64,000 nucleotides of DNA from Rhabdornis inornatus (Eukaryota > Chordata > Aves > Passeriformes > Rhabdornithidae): contig VWZS01010166.1 of NCBI GenBank assembly GCA_013397075.1, positions 124,001 to 188,000 on the forward strand, in the 5' to 3' direction. The position numbers were made by a program, and so were the translations under genes. The notes under the pieces are model-generated. The model ran no database searches and was not told the DNA's origin. It saw only the letters and a list, made by a program, of their open reading frames with translations. Positions 52,051-64,000 of this stretch are shown here, one piece after another. The stretch's first letter is position 1, and each line of letters opens with the position of its first letter.

Positions 52051-52287
52051 TGCAAAGTAGTTGGGCAAATTTGGGAGATTTTTCATCAGCCCCAGATAAA
52101 TGTGAAATGCTCACTCTGGGAAACAGCTTTTGACTGCAAACAACATATATTTCTGCAAGACTTTAGAAAGGAGCATAGAGAAAGAGCCTTAATAAGAACC
52201 TTATTAAATATAGTTTCTTTGGAAATACTGTGCTTTGCAGATTTTAGTTTTCTATAAATCACCACTTGATTTATAGTCACTACTTGA

Positions 52288-52680
52288 CTCATAGAATCCT
52301 AGAATATTCTGAGTTGGAAGGAACCCACACAGATCACTGAGTCCAACTCCTGGCCCTGCACAGGATGTCCCCGGGAGTCACAGCATGTACCTAACAGCAC
52401 TGTCCAAATGCTTTTTGAGCTCTGTCAGGTTTGGTGCTGTGACCACTTCTCTGGGGAGCCTGTTCCAGTGCCCAAATACCCTCTGGGTGAAGAATCTTTT
52501 CCTGACATCCAATGTAAACCTCTCCTGACACAGCTTCAGGCCATTCCCTTGGGTCCTGTCACTGTCACCCCAGAGCAGAGATCAGTGCCTGCCCCTCCTC
52601 TTCCCCTCACAAGGAAGGTGTAACTGCAGTGAGGTCTGTCCTCAGTCTCCTCCAGGCTCAACAGACTCAGTGACCTCTTA
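52288..52680 (-). mobile_element. CR1 LINE 3' fragment, about 390 bp
   Basis: The reverse-complement CR1 tail is clear: 'tcatagaatcctagaatatt', 'gagttggaaggaacccac', 'gagcctgttccagtgccc', 'tgaagaatcttttcctgaca', 'aggctcaacagactcagtga'. A recent-looking copy on the minus strand. Confidence 0.92.
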
Positions 52681-55600
52681 CTTGGCTTTAGCAACAATCT
52701 GTTGAAGATAACCAGCTCTTTAAAAATACAATGGTCAAATAAAATGCTGTAAAAACCTTCAAGAATTTCCTCACAGATTATATATTCAGACCCCTGAATT
52801 ATCTCTTCTCTGAACATAGCATACTGGAAGGGGAAAAATAAATCTCTAATACGTGATTTAAATTTCAGTGATTGAATGTTCAACACAGTCAAGTAGGTCA
52901 TTTCTCTAGAAAGAGAGAAGAAAATGAGGACAGTTTTGTGACATTTTTGGTCTTATGGAGTTAGCAGCAAGCAGTCGAAGGCCATCAGAGCTTGTTGCCT
53001 TTGCTGTGGGCCTGTCCCACTTGCATGTGTTGGACTCTGACTGGAGGAGGAACATACTCGGTAGCAACTATGTTGTCTAGAGGTAGGGAAATGGGATGCT
53101 GGGACTGAAGGAGTTAAAATTTGAAATAATAGAGTTGGAAAAGCAGGGAAAATGAGATTTTAGAAGTACAGGTGAATTTGGAGGGATGAAGAACTTCAGC
53201 ATGAGTGTTTTGAGGGAGTAAGGGTGGTTTTTCTCATTTTATTAATCTTTTGAGAAGATGGGCTCAAATTTTGTGCAAAGAGCCTATTCCTCTAAATCTA
53301 CAGTTTCTACACTGATATTGGTGCTTGTTTAACACCCTCATGAACAGTTTGTAGAACAGGAAAATCACTACTCACATCTGCAGACATGGGGACATCACCT
53401 GGAGTTTATCTCAAATACAGAACAAGAGTTTACCAAACATGCCTGTTTTCATTGCATTATTGTTGTTAATATATCAGTTTTTCTAATTCTGTCTCTGATA
53501 GGAATTGCCTTGTTCTGCAGCTAAATCTAGTCCCTGTATAAAGAGCCTGCCCTTAGGAATTACTTCTATCATCAGCACTCACTGTAATTGTGATATATTT
53601 GTGTTTGTAAAGTAACCAATGGCTACAATGAAGTAAACAGAAAACAGATTTTTTGGTTTTTTTTGGTAATAAAAAGGATTCATATTTAAGTTTCCAGTTA
53701 GCATTGTTAGGTAATCTTCTGCATGACTAGTTTTGTGCTTGTGTGTTGGTGCCAGTTCCTTCATCTTGGCATATTTTAAATTTCTACAGCACCATGTGCT
53801 GCTTGCCTCATTACACAGGAGTGATCTCTGACAAGCAGACGTGTTTATACACGCAACCATTTCTAGGCCCCTGGAACTGACAGCAAAAAATAGCATCTTG
53901 TGCACAGTCTGTTTCTCCAATTCTCATGCACTAGCTTGATCAATCCAGTTGTTTCCCTTTAATTTTTCAGATACAGAAATGGATTGTTACAATTTGCTCA
54001 TCTGATCCAAAGATATGCCATGTTCCCTGCAAAAGGAGCAGGGTTCATTTTGCATTTTATATCATACTCATGATAGTGCATAGCAAATAATTGCATATCA
54101 TTTGACATTTTGATATCAAGATTGTCTCTCCCAGAGAGATGCTGCAGCACAAAGGTTATGAGTCTGGTACAAAAATTGTTAGGTAAAGAGCTGTGATCTG
54201 TGTTAGTAGAAAAGCACACTGTTTAGACCTGTATTTGCCTTAAAATTAAGTAAAAGTTTGTGTCCATGAGGGCCTGAAAGTATAGCAAAAGAGAAACTGA
54301 ATTTTAGAGGAAAACTGGTGGCAGATCATACCTCCATCTGTAGAGCACTAGAAGATCTGTGATCTAGTAGTACTTCAAGCTATTGCAGTTTTGGGGTAAA
54401 AACATCTTGAGACCATCATGACCTGACTACAACCTGAGGCCAAGATGAGGCTTCTAAAATGAGCGTACAGAAGCACAAGTAGACATTTTCAAATGTATTC
54501 AGGAAACATTAAAGAATTAAAATTAGTACTCTATGTGTCTTGCTAAGGGAAAACACCCCACTTATTCCAAAATAAGTACACAGGTGCTACAATATGGCTG
54601 CTGCATAATTACTGTATATACTTTTAAAAAATTTATTTGTGCTTCCAATGCTGCCTTTTGCAAAGCTGGCCAGTTTTGAAACTGAACCTGTAATTTAATT
54701 TTTCTTGACTCTCAAATTTTGTTTGTTAGCATTAAACACAACCAAATACCTGGATTTCTAGAAGCATGCTTTCATTACAATGAATTAACTCTTTATCAGT
54801 GTTCACCTATATTTCAGTGAATATTTTTGTACTTTTCATACTTGTGTAGATATATGTGTGCATGTGCTGATGCATATAATATTTATATGGAACAAATGCC
54901 AGATTATATGTGTAGTAATGGGAGATTTCTTTGCAGATTCTTTCAGTTTTTATTCAGAAGTTTTTGCCACTGGTTTTCCATATATTGGAATAATCCAATG
55001 TATTTCTGGGTATTAGCTTCTGATCTCTTCCTGGGAGTGGTTAGGAGCACAAGAAGCATTTTTGCATGTTGTGCACCTGTCAGCATGTTAAGCTGATCTG
55101 GCCTGAGGTCAGCTTGGTAAGCAGTCTACTGCTCGTCTCTGTGATGGCATTGCAGGACATGCCCTGAAACAGGCACCCATGGGAACATACCATCTCCCCT
55201 ATCCCGGCACACACAAATGGAGTGTATGCAGTGACTGCAGCATGATATGTGCTTGCTTGACATCACAGAGGGACAGATGACCAAAAAAGGCAAAACTTTT
55301 CTCGAGGGACAGAGCATGTGCCTTAGCAGTCCTCTTTGCAGAACCACTCTGAAGCAAATAAATCTATTGGAGAAATACTTTACTTTGCTGCAAAGCCTCT
55401 AGTGTGACTATGGTGAGGGAAAGTTTCTTTCTATGCATCCATTCTGCATCAATATCAGATGTTTTAACAGAGCTCGAGGATGATGGTCCAACACATCTTC
55501 CTACTCCGACCCAAATAAAGCTGCAGTTCTCTCCCAGTGCAGATGTAAGACACTCAGTATTCCTGCCTCCTTGGGCAGGCATCCAATGGGACAAGCTGTG

Positions 55601-57721
55601 TGCTGGAAAGTGCTCCTGCCATTTCTCCAGGTCCAACTAACTGCAATCAGTTAGCAGATCAGAAAGAAAATCAGAAAGCAGATTTACAGTTTAACTGTGG
55701 ATTGCATCAGGTTATGAATAAATCTGCATTGCATTGCATGTCAGGGACACTGTGCATTAGTATACTATGTACATTAGTATACTATGTATCTTCAACCCTG
55801 AGACAGACTTTACCTGTATTGAAGATGAAGCTTTGATCTTTTATTTTTTTGTAGAAAAAAATTAATCCCATCAGACCGTACTCAATATCACTGAAGGAAA
55901 CATCCCCCAACTGGGTAACTGTTCCTGCCTTTGGGCAGAAGAAGATTTATTTTTCATTTTCACAGCAGATTTTATGTCATTAAAGGCAAGCAATAACTTT
56001 TTTTCTCCATCACCAAAAAAGACTACCTTTAAAGGAAACATACAGACTTGCTCTTTGAAATCTCTCTTCTGTCATGCTTATGCGTTCTGTCCATTCTCAA
56101 AAGTGAGTCACTGTTCTAGCATACATATGTGTATATTACTGAATAAGAGAATACCAGGAGCTGCTGTTTCAACAGCAATGGGTCATAGCTGCATCCTTCA
56201 TTGCAAACAGGACACTCTCTGAGCTTTCTGAAGATAGCTGCAGAGAGGAACTCCTTTGAAATGGATTAAAACTTGAGTAGTAACAATAGTTTTTCTCCCA
56301 GTTAGTTAAGTGCTTCTAGTTGGATCTTCAGGCTTATTACAAATACGGCAATGCAAGATGTTCCCAAGAGAAAAAAGATGTCTTTTTGCTCATAGCATGC
56401 CATTTCTGTAGTTTATGCTATGTTATATATCTGAAATTCAGATAGGATCAAGCTCATTTAGGAGGTAATGAGACAGCTAAGTATCAGCCAGCCCTATATG
56501 CAAAACTGTCAAGATCTCCATGTCAAAAATAGCCAAACATCTGCTCACCTAAGTTACACAAAGAACTCATTTTTGTTTTGCTTAATTCCTAGTTGAGGAA
56601 TTAAGTGGTAAAGAATTAGTGCTTGTTCTGCCAGAACACCTTGTAATTATCTATGTAAGACATCAGATGTACATGAGTATTTTTAGGTTATGCCTGATAT
56701 CTGTGGTTTTTATGGTAAAAAAAGGCTTTTTGTAAGCTGCTTATGTTTTTGGTAAGTTTGGCCTTTTTTAATTTTTCTTCCACAGTGCTCTATTATTTAA
56801 AGAAAGAAAAACTTTAATAAAGCATGGAGGACTTATATGCATGGGTCTCACTCATGCAAAACTCTTCTTAATACATCCCATATAAAACTCAAGATGAAAA
56901 GTTCTAGGCAGGTTTATGAGGCACTTAAGTGACCATCCACACTCTTGACCTGGACCTATGCATACAAAGGGGATGGAGTTTGCAGCAGACAAGAGATTTT
57001 ATAGTGCAAAGGTCTGTCAAAACCTAGTTTATTCCTTCCAACAAGCCCACCTGCTTGTAAAGTGAGTCTCTTGGCTCTCTATTCAAGTAAGTATAAATAA
57101 ACTTGGTTTTCTGTGTTCTTCACCAGTGTAAAATGGAGCACAGCTCATAAAACCTGTGATGTGTTATGTTCAGCGACAGCTCAGCTGACATCCGTATGGT
57201 GCACAGTGGTTTAGCACCAGTGGGTAGAGAGAACAGAGGAAGAACAGTGGGAGCATGTAAGAATGGAAATAAATTTTGGTGTGGTCTCCTTACACCAAAG
57301 GTAAAACAAGAGGTTAGGGCAGGTCACTGAAGGTAGTAACCCCTCATCTGCAGCACTGATTTAACATTTCTTACCTGCCTGTTGGTAGAAGGCAGGAAAC
57401 TAGAGGTTTTAGGATATGCCATGTGAAATTGAGGATGCAATTCTTTGCTTTGTAGATAACATATACTTCTGAACAGACCTTTCTAATAAGACTAAAAGAA
57501 CATGATCTATTTGAGAGTACAAGCTAAAGACAAATCCTAACCATTCATATGGCTGACAAGACAGGTCTGGAAAAAAAGGATATAAGGAAAGGCCAGAGGA
57601 AGACATGCAATCAGATAGTTACCTGTCAGGATTTTAGTGCTTATGCCAATTCTAGAAGGCTTTTAGAGAGCTGTCATGCTGCAAATAATATGAGTATCCC
57701 TTAGTAAGAGGAGCTCCTCAG
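52681..57721. other. Gene desert between two CR1 fragments
   Basis: No gene is recognised. The perfect 17-bp tandem repeat at 55755-55788 is the only distinct structure I see. Confidence 0.6.
55755..55788. repeat. Perfect 17-bp tandem duplication
   Basis: The unit CATTAGTATACTATGTA occurs twice with no spacer (55755-55771 and 55772-55788). Confidence 0.9.
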
Positions 57722-58145
57722 TATCATGGTATCCCAGAACAGTTTGGGTTGGAATGGACCTTAAAGATCATCTAGTTCCATGCCTGCTGCCCTAGGCAGG
57801 AACACCTTCCACTTGACCTGGTTGCTCAAATTCCATCCAGCTTGGCCTTGGGTTCTCTACCAGGGATGGGCCATCCACATCTTTAGGCAACCTGTGCTGG
57901 TGTCTCAACATCTTGGCGAAGAAGCTCCTCCTAGAATCTAATTTAAATCTCTCCTCTTTTTGTTTTAAATGGTTCCCCCTTGTCCTATTGCCATCTGCCT
58001 GTATAAAAAGCCACTCTCCATCTCCATCTCTTTTGCAAGCCATCTTTAAGTACTGGAAGCCTGACATAAGACCTCCCCAGAGCCTTCTTTTCTCCAAGCT
58101 GAGCAACGCCTGCTCTCTCAACCTGTCTTCAAGCCTCAGATAGTA
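57722..58145 (-). mobile_element. CR1 LINE 3' fragment, about 420 bp
   Basis: It has CR1 tail landmarks in reverse orientation: 'gggttggaatggaccttaaa', 'cacttgacctggttgctc', 'catctttaggcaacctgtg', 'tctccaagctgagcaacgcc'. A long minus-strand frame over this region (57792-58256) is a by-product of the repeat, not a gene. Confidence 0.92.
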
Positions 58146-61100
58146 CACAAGCAGTACAAGATGAGCTGGAAAGGACTGGATGACAGAAAATAAGCAAAAA
58201 TTCTGCTTTGAAATTAAACTCTGAAATATAATGCAGATGAGATAGAGTCCAAACACTCATCATTACTAATGTGAGGTATTGCGATTTTGATTCAGTGCTG
58301 TGTGCCAACCCATTTTGCACCAACTGTCTTATCTCTCATTCTGGTTGGGAAACTGCATCTTGTCCAAAGTTCAGGTCCAGCTCTCCACACAGTCATACCA
58401 TGCTGTTGCACTTGGTCCAGAAAACACACTGCTGTATGTTCAACTCCAAATGACAAACATTTACCAGAGATCTTTCTACTACATAAACCTTGTTGCTCAG
58501 AGGTTTGCACTACCTCCTACTGGAGTCTTCCTGCTGCCTAATAAAAAGGTGTTTCACAGTCTTTTGTTCTTCATGGATTTTGTTATCAGTGCTGCCTTTT
58601 ACTTTATTAGCCAGTGTCAGAATTTCTGGTACTAAACTATTGGTATTGTTGGTACTAAACAAAGACTTATGTTCATATGTGCATATAGGCATTAATTTCT
58701 TAGCTACCTCCTTGCTTACAACAATAAGAGCAAATTAGGCACATCTGAGGATGTAGTGCTACAAATGCATACCACAATTGGCTTCAGGAGTTCCCAGCCC
58801 TGTATTTCATCTATCTCACAGTCATGGTGCTGCTTCAGAACTGAAAAGAAGCATGATGACTGTTTCTTTATTTAGCATATCATCTATGCTTGTTATGCTG
58901 TAAACAGCTCCACACAACTTTGTATCTTAGATGCTTACTCCTTTCCCCACCCAAAGGGACTCTGAATGCAATGCATAAATGCATTTGACTTATCCAAAAG
59001 TCATTTTATACTTTTGACACATGTTCTGTCCAGTTAGAAGCTGTTTTTTTCTGACTACCTGTATTATGACATATATAGGTTGTAAGGGACTCATGGAGAT
59101 CTTTAGAGCCCAGCCCTTTACTCAGAGCAAGGGTATCTTCAGAGTTCAGTCTGGCTGCTCAGGAATATTGTGATACTGTGTTTTAGGATGGAGTGAACAC
59201 AAAATGACAGGGATAAAAAGTTAGATATGAAGCAGATACTGTGTTGTGGTGCAGGGCATAGATCACAATGTCCTAGAATTGGCCTGGAACTGACCAGGGG
59301 AGAATTCTCAGATAAAACTGAGAAAACTGAGTATCTGACTTATGAAAAACCTACTAAATTTCTGGATATGATCTTAAAAAAAAAATTAAAACAGTTCAAA
59401 CATGTAAATATATAAGTTACAATTAAGTCAGTTGGGAATTTTATATGAAATAAGACTACCTGAAATGATTTTCAAAATTAGGCAAACTGTTATCAAGAAG
59501 GAATAGCTCCAAAGGCCATGGAAATTTTAGGGCCATGTTTTAGGAAGAGAGATTAATGGTGTCATGGCAAGGACAATGTAAAAAGCACCTGTGGAGAGAA
59601 TGACTTACCTTTTCCGGGTTACTTCTGTACTTTCCCTCAGATGTCAACAGTAGCAGTTATGAGGGAAAAACAATAGGGTGCTAAAGTGAGAAAGTTTTTT
59701 CATTATTACACTGGGAAAGCATAATTTGCTCTAAGAACATGTTGGTAAAAATAAATTATAAATTAGACAAGGTCAGTTCTCTTTGATACCTTCCATATGT
59801 CCATCTCAGTCATGCAAAAAAGAAAATGAAAGATAAAACCAGGAAAGGAGGTGTAAATCACAAACTCAGATTATTTCCAGTAGAGTGAGACCCTTACATA
59901 TCTGTCAGGACCAAAAGATTGCTTCTTTAGCACAGTGTAACAGAGCTGCTGTGTGGACCTCAAGAATGTTTTGATTTTCATCCATGAGTTAGTCTGTTCA
60001 CCTCACAGGTACATCATATCTCACTATTACATACCTGCATGTATGAAATTGCACTTTTCAGATGCTCTGAAGAACCACTGGCATATAGAAACAATGAAAA
60101 CATGGAAGTAGGGTTGAAGTATCCCATAAAATATTCTTGGCTTGCCATCTACTCAAGCTTCCATTCTACTCAGAAACAATCATGAAAGCTTTCTAGCATG
60201 CACAGACACTTTTATTTAACCACTACAGTGAACTGATTACATTAATTTACCTGATGTCTTGCACACAGAGGTTCTGTTCCGAGTGCTTTTATAACATCTG
60301 AAAGGAGAACAAGCCTCAGGTGGCCACCTTTAGAAGTCAGAGATATAATACGGCTAATAATGTCAGAAAGGAGACTAAAGTGATGAGACAGGCAGTTAGG
60401 CAGGTGGTGCTTTACTGAGGCAGGTGTGGAAGCTGATGTTACTAAAGGTATTGAATCTGATGCTGGAAGACAAGGGAGACAGCTCATTTATAACAGATAC
60501 AAGATTTGTGGAATCATAGTGCCTGACTGTTAAAAAATTTACCAACAAACACACATAAAATGTGATGTTGCACTGCTTGACCTCAGGCTGGTGTCACTCC
60601 ACATCCCTTATGCAAGTCTAAAGTTCATGATAAATACCAGAAAAAGCTGTAAAAATCCCCAAACAGATGGGTTGTGTTTCTGGGGAATGCTAAGGTTTAG
60701 GAAACCACTCTCCCAGTTTTTATTCACAGTAACATTATTCTAAGTGCATGTCTGAACTTATCTGTGCCAAACATGAGAAACAGCATGAGACAGACTTGCA
60801 AGTAGCACTGCCACTTGAACATGTCCTTCTTGAACAATAAATTGAGGAAGTGGTTGCAGAAGTATTACTCATAAACATGACTGATACAGACTATTAGAAA
60901 AACAACTCTGTGCCAGTTCACTGAGATCACAAGATATTGTCCAAACAGTCCCAAGGTCAAACTTCCTTGGTTTCAGAAGAGTAAAAAGTCATTATACTTT
61001 CCCAGAAGTATAATTCTGCTTATTGCCCAAGTACTTGGAAATAAATGGCTGATGTTTGGGGAAGAATAAAGAATTTGTTTGTGGTGTGGCACAATAATTG

Positions 61101-64000
61101 TGAAAAAATGTGTGTAGAATCTATTGTGGAGATGGAAGAAGAAAATAACCCCAGTACTGTTGAACATAAGGGAATCATATACCTATTAGGAGGCTACAGT
61201 TCCAAAAGAACACTTCTGATTTTTCTTGCATTGTTCATACCAGTTTGCATAAATGTACAAATCCAAGATATCTTCTCCAAGAAGAGAGGACCCTCTCTGT
61301 TAATTCTCAGACACACAGCATCCAGCCAGAAATACCCCAAAATCTCTTCATGTTCACACCCTTCACAACCAAACAATACACTGACTGATTAGCCAAGCCT
61401 ACTGCTCTGCAGCGTCTCAGCTTCAGAGTGAAGTTCCTGTGGTGGAAACATGGGATGTGGTTTTAGATTAGCAAAATGAAAAGACAGAGATCATGGTGCA
61501 GTGGTTCTTCACTCCCCTTCACACAATGCTGTGTGACATGGGCTCCTTGCCATGAGGATATCTGCCTGACAACCTGCTTGGGGATGCCCCAGTGCTAAAA
61601 CTCTCTCTGTGCTTCTTAGAGAAGCGAGTCTTGGGACAGGAGGGTCAGCAGAGATGGGTGTCATGACACTTTCTCAACTGAAGGGACAGGTTGAAAACAG
61701 TTCAAGGCTTCTCCTGCCCACTTAGTTTCTGGCCTAATAAAATATAATCCCTTCTTGGTTAATCCCCAGAAAACAAAACGAAATAAAACAAAAACAAAGG
61801 AAAAAGGAAAAAAGAAAGTAGCAACAAGGTAGGAGAGGTGAGTCAGCCCACCCTGCATGCACCTGAAACTCATGGAACTGAAGTGATTTTAGTGAAATAG
61901 CAGTTTATAAAAGGGACACCATAGGATATTCACAGTAACAAGTAAATGGCCTGCTCTGATCTCTTGGGACCACTGTGCATTTTTGAAACTGATTTGCTTT
62001 GAATGCCTGATTTGTAAAACTCTGTAGGACTACAGAGTCCTAACTATAGGCTGAAGAAGAAAGCAGTGTATGAGGAAACTGCCTGTGTGTTGAGAGTGCT
62101 CATGTTCAAATACTCAAATACCAGGGTAGCCAGCCATACATGGTATCTGTCTATTCTGACTATACTTGTAGGCCATCAAAGACAGTCCTACAGACTGCAG
62201 GAGAGCTTTCCACTGCACATGAAAAGCATGCCTGGCTGTCATCCTGCATCTATGAGCACTCAACTTTGTTCCTGTGAAGTACTTTTATGCTTACCATTTC
62301 AGCACTTGCCCAGAGCTTAAACATTACAGGACATTTTTTTTCTGATGGATATTTTGATAAAGGCATTCTTAACAGAAGAGCTCTTTGATATTAATAACCA
62401 TTTCAAGGACTCTTTTTCTGATTAGGAGGTAGAGCATTTTCTTACACAGGCCTTTTCAGCTGAGGCTTTCTGTTTTAGTTACTTTCACAAATTCACCTTC
62501 TTGTCATACAGCTTCTTCAGGTCTCATTCATTTTATTCAATAGTTACTGACAGCGTCTAGGCTTCTCATTTCAGCATCGCTCTTCAGAAATGCAATTGAC
62601 TTTAAGTACTGCTCTATTCTCCAGGTCATTTAATTGCACTGCACTGAGCCTTTTTGAAGGTGACAGCTCTGCAAATTCAAAGAGTTATGATCAGTTCAGA
62701 AAAACGGCTTTCAGTGTAACTTTTCCTGACATTACAGAGCCTTCTGTTAAAACTTTTTCCATTTTCCAGACTATCATTTTGTTTCTGAACAGACATTTCT
62801 TTTCTTTGAGTTCCAGCAACAACATCCAACTTCCCTATTTTTCACCCATCTTTCCTCATCTTTCAAACTGCTTCACTAAATTTCATATCATTATAAGCAC
62901 ACTTTTCTATCTTCCTCCCCAGTTCAACCCTGTGGAGTGATACGACCTTTTGTAATTCCTTTTCTGCAATGCTTTGCACAGAGGAAGGCTCTACCTTTCA
63001 CCCAAAGCTATAACAAAAATCTGTCATCAGAGATTAGGAGTGCATCGCCGTGTGGTGCAAAGCCTGGGCAGAGCTCAGTGCAGAAGGATCCAGCTCGGAG
63101 GCTGCTGCTGAACAGCACCTCAGCCCCCCTCCATGCTGGCCACTCACATCCCTGAGGGGCAGGGGTCTCTGAGCAGAGATCTGTGATCCCTCCCCGCTTC
63201 ACCCCGCAGGGGCTGCGCCCTACTCAGTGTCTGCCTGACTCCTGCCTGTCCAGACAGCAGGGAGTGCTCCTCCTGCAGGGAGGGCAGTCAGCAGGCTGCT
63301 CCTGAGAGGGGCATCTGCCCCTGCTGGTCCCTCCCCTTTTGTTCTCTGCCTCTGAAAAGATAGGACTGGGAAGATCGCAATGGCTTCAATGAACAGGCTT
63401 AGCAGTGACTGCTTCTTTTATGGGTAAAAAGATCTGGAGAACAGGATTTTCTTTACTAATGAAAAATTGAAAAATTTTTCTTCTATTGTTGCTCCTCTAT
63501 TATCAATATTCATAGTCACAGATTTCCTGCTCCTCTGACCTCTTCTTGCCAGCTCAGAAAAAAAAGAAAAGGTGTAGAATACAAGTGAGGACTCTCAGCT
63601 CTGAAAGCAGCTGGAAGTTTGTCGTTCCCAGAAATGCAGCATCTAGCATCTTGAAAGGCATATGCGTATGACATAATGTAATCACAGCAACAGCAGGGTT
63701 TTGAAATGGATGGTTTCTATTGTTATATCATATTCTTCCCCATTCCCTTTCTGTACTCTTTCAGACCAAGATTTTAAAGTTTGCTTTCAGATTTTTGTTC
63801 TTTCCAATATTTACTAACACAGTTATTGGTGTGTTTTTTCCCCAGTGGGGTTTGCAGTCAGAGGGGTAATAAGAAATGTCATGATTAGCAAACCAGTCTG
63901 CATTAAACCTGACTTATCTCTTTACATGCAAGATCTCAGCCATACATCAGGAGACCCTTGGGGAATTGAGACCCAGACAGTATGTTTTCAAAATGCTACT
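58146..64000. other. Gene desert to the window end
   Basis: No gene is recognised. A GC-richer patch at about 63040-63360 stands out against the AT-rich background but has few CpGs and no repeat or exon that I can name. Confidence 0.55.

Larger units (their letters stand above)
36163..52287. other. Gene desert
   Basis: About 16 kb of AT-rich sequence with the AT inverted repeat near 47.7 kb and the alternating tract near 52.0 kb. No coding exon, tRNA or CpG island is visible. In human the region upstream of C9orf72, toward LINGO2, is likewise gene-poor. Confidence 0.6.

Noticed and set aside
57792..58256. 154-codon minus-strand open frame
   Set aside because: It lies largely within a CR1 3' fragment and reflects repeat sequence.
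1..64000. MOB3B, LINGO2, CRISPR arrays, tRNA or rRNA genes, bacterial operons
   Set aside because: I looked for coding motifs of the neighbouring human genes and for RNA-gene or array structure and saw none. The neighbours probably lie outside the window.

Overview
The window looks like avian genomic DNA, most likely from the Z chromosome of a neoavian (possibly passerine) bird. The evidence is several 3' fragments of CR1 LINEs, two LTRs of avian type, an AT-rich background with one compact CpG island, and a complete C9orf72 orthologue on the minus strand. C9orf72 lies on human 9p21 and, from established synteny, on Z in chicken. The species call is an inference. Short N runs (1, 3 and 17 bases) suggest a gap-filled short-read assembly.

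Layout. Positions 1-8100 are intergenic: I see no gene I can name, a degenerate CR1-like stretch near 5.8-6.9 kb, and one unusually long open frame (1217-1990, minus). Positions 8125-25950 hold C9orf72 on the minus strand. It has a non-coding first exon in a CpG island, ten coding exons whose splice phases all join, a 481-residue product equal in length to the human protein, and a 3' UTR of about 2-2.5 kb. Its introns carry an LTR (12342-13718) and CR1 fragments, all antisense to the gene. Intron 1 contains an 876-bp block repeated almost perfectly, with Ns exactly at the junctions. This is almost certainly a false assembly duplication, and it copies the start codon and the 5' part of coding exon 1.

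Positions 25560-26130 are the CpG-island promoter, with a consensus splice donor on the opposite strand at 26322 that could mark a divergent transcript. The rest (26.3-64 kb) behaves as a gene desert: CR1 fragments, one avian LTR (35286-36162), AT-rich palindromes and small tandem repeats, and no open frame that I recognise.

Functionally the window is a single-gene locus. C9orf72 is a DENN-domain protein that acts with SMCR8 and WDR41 in autophagy, lysosome and small-GTPase control. The most useful observations are the fully reconstructed gene model, the assembly duplication over its start codon, the absence of a GGGGCC expansion, the sequence-supported short isoform with a different tail, and the transposon load next to exons. 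I saw no previously undescribed multi-gene system.
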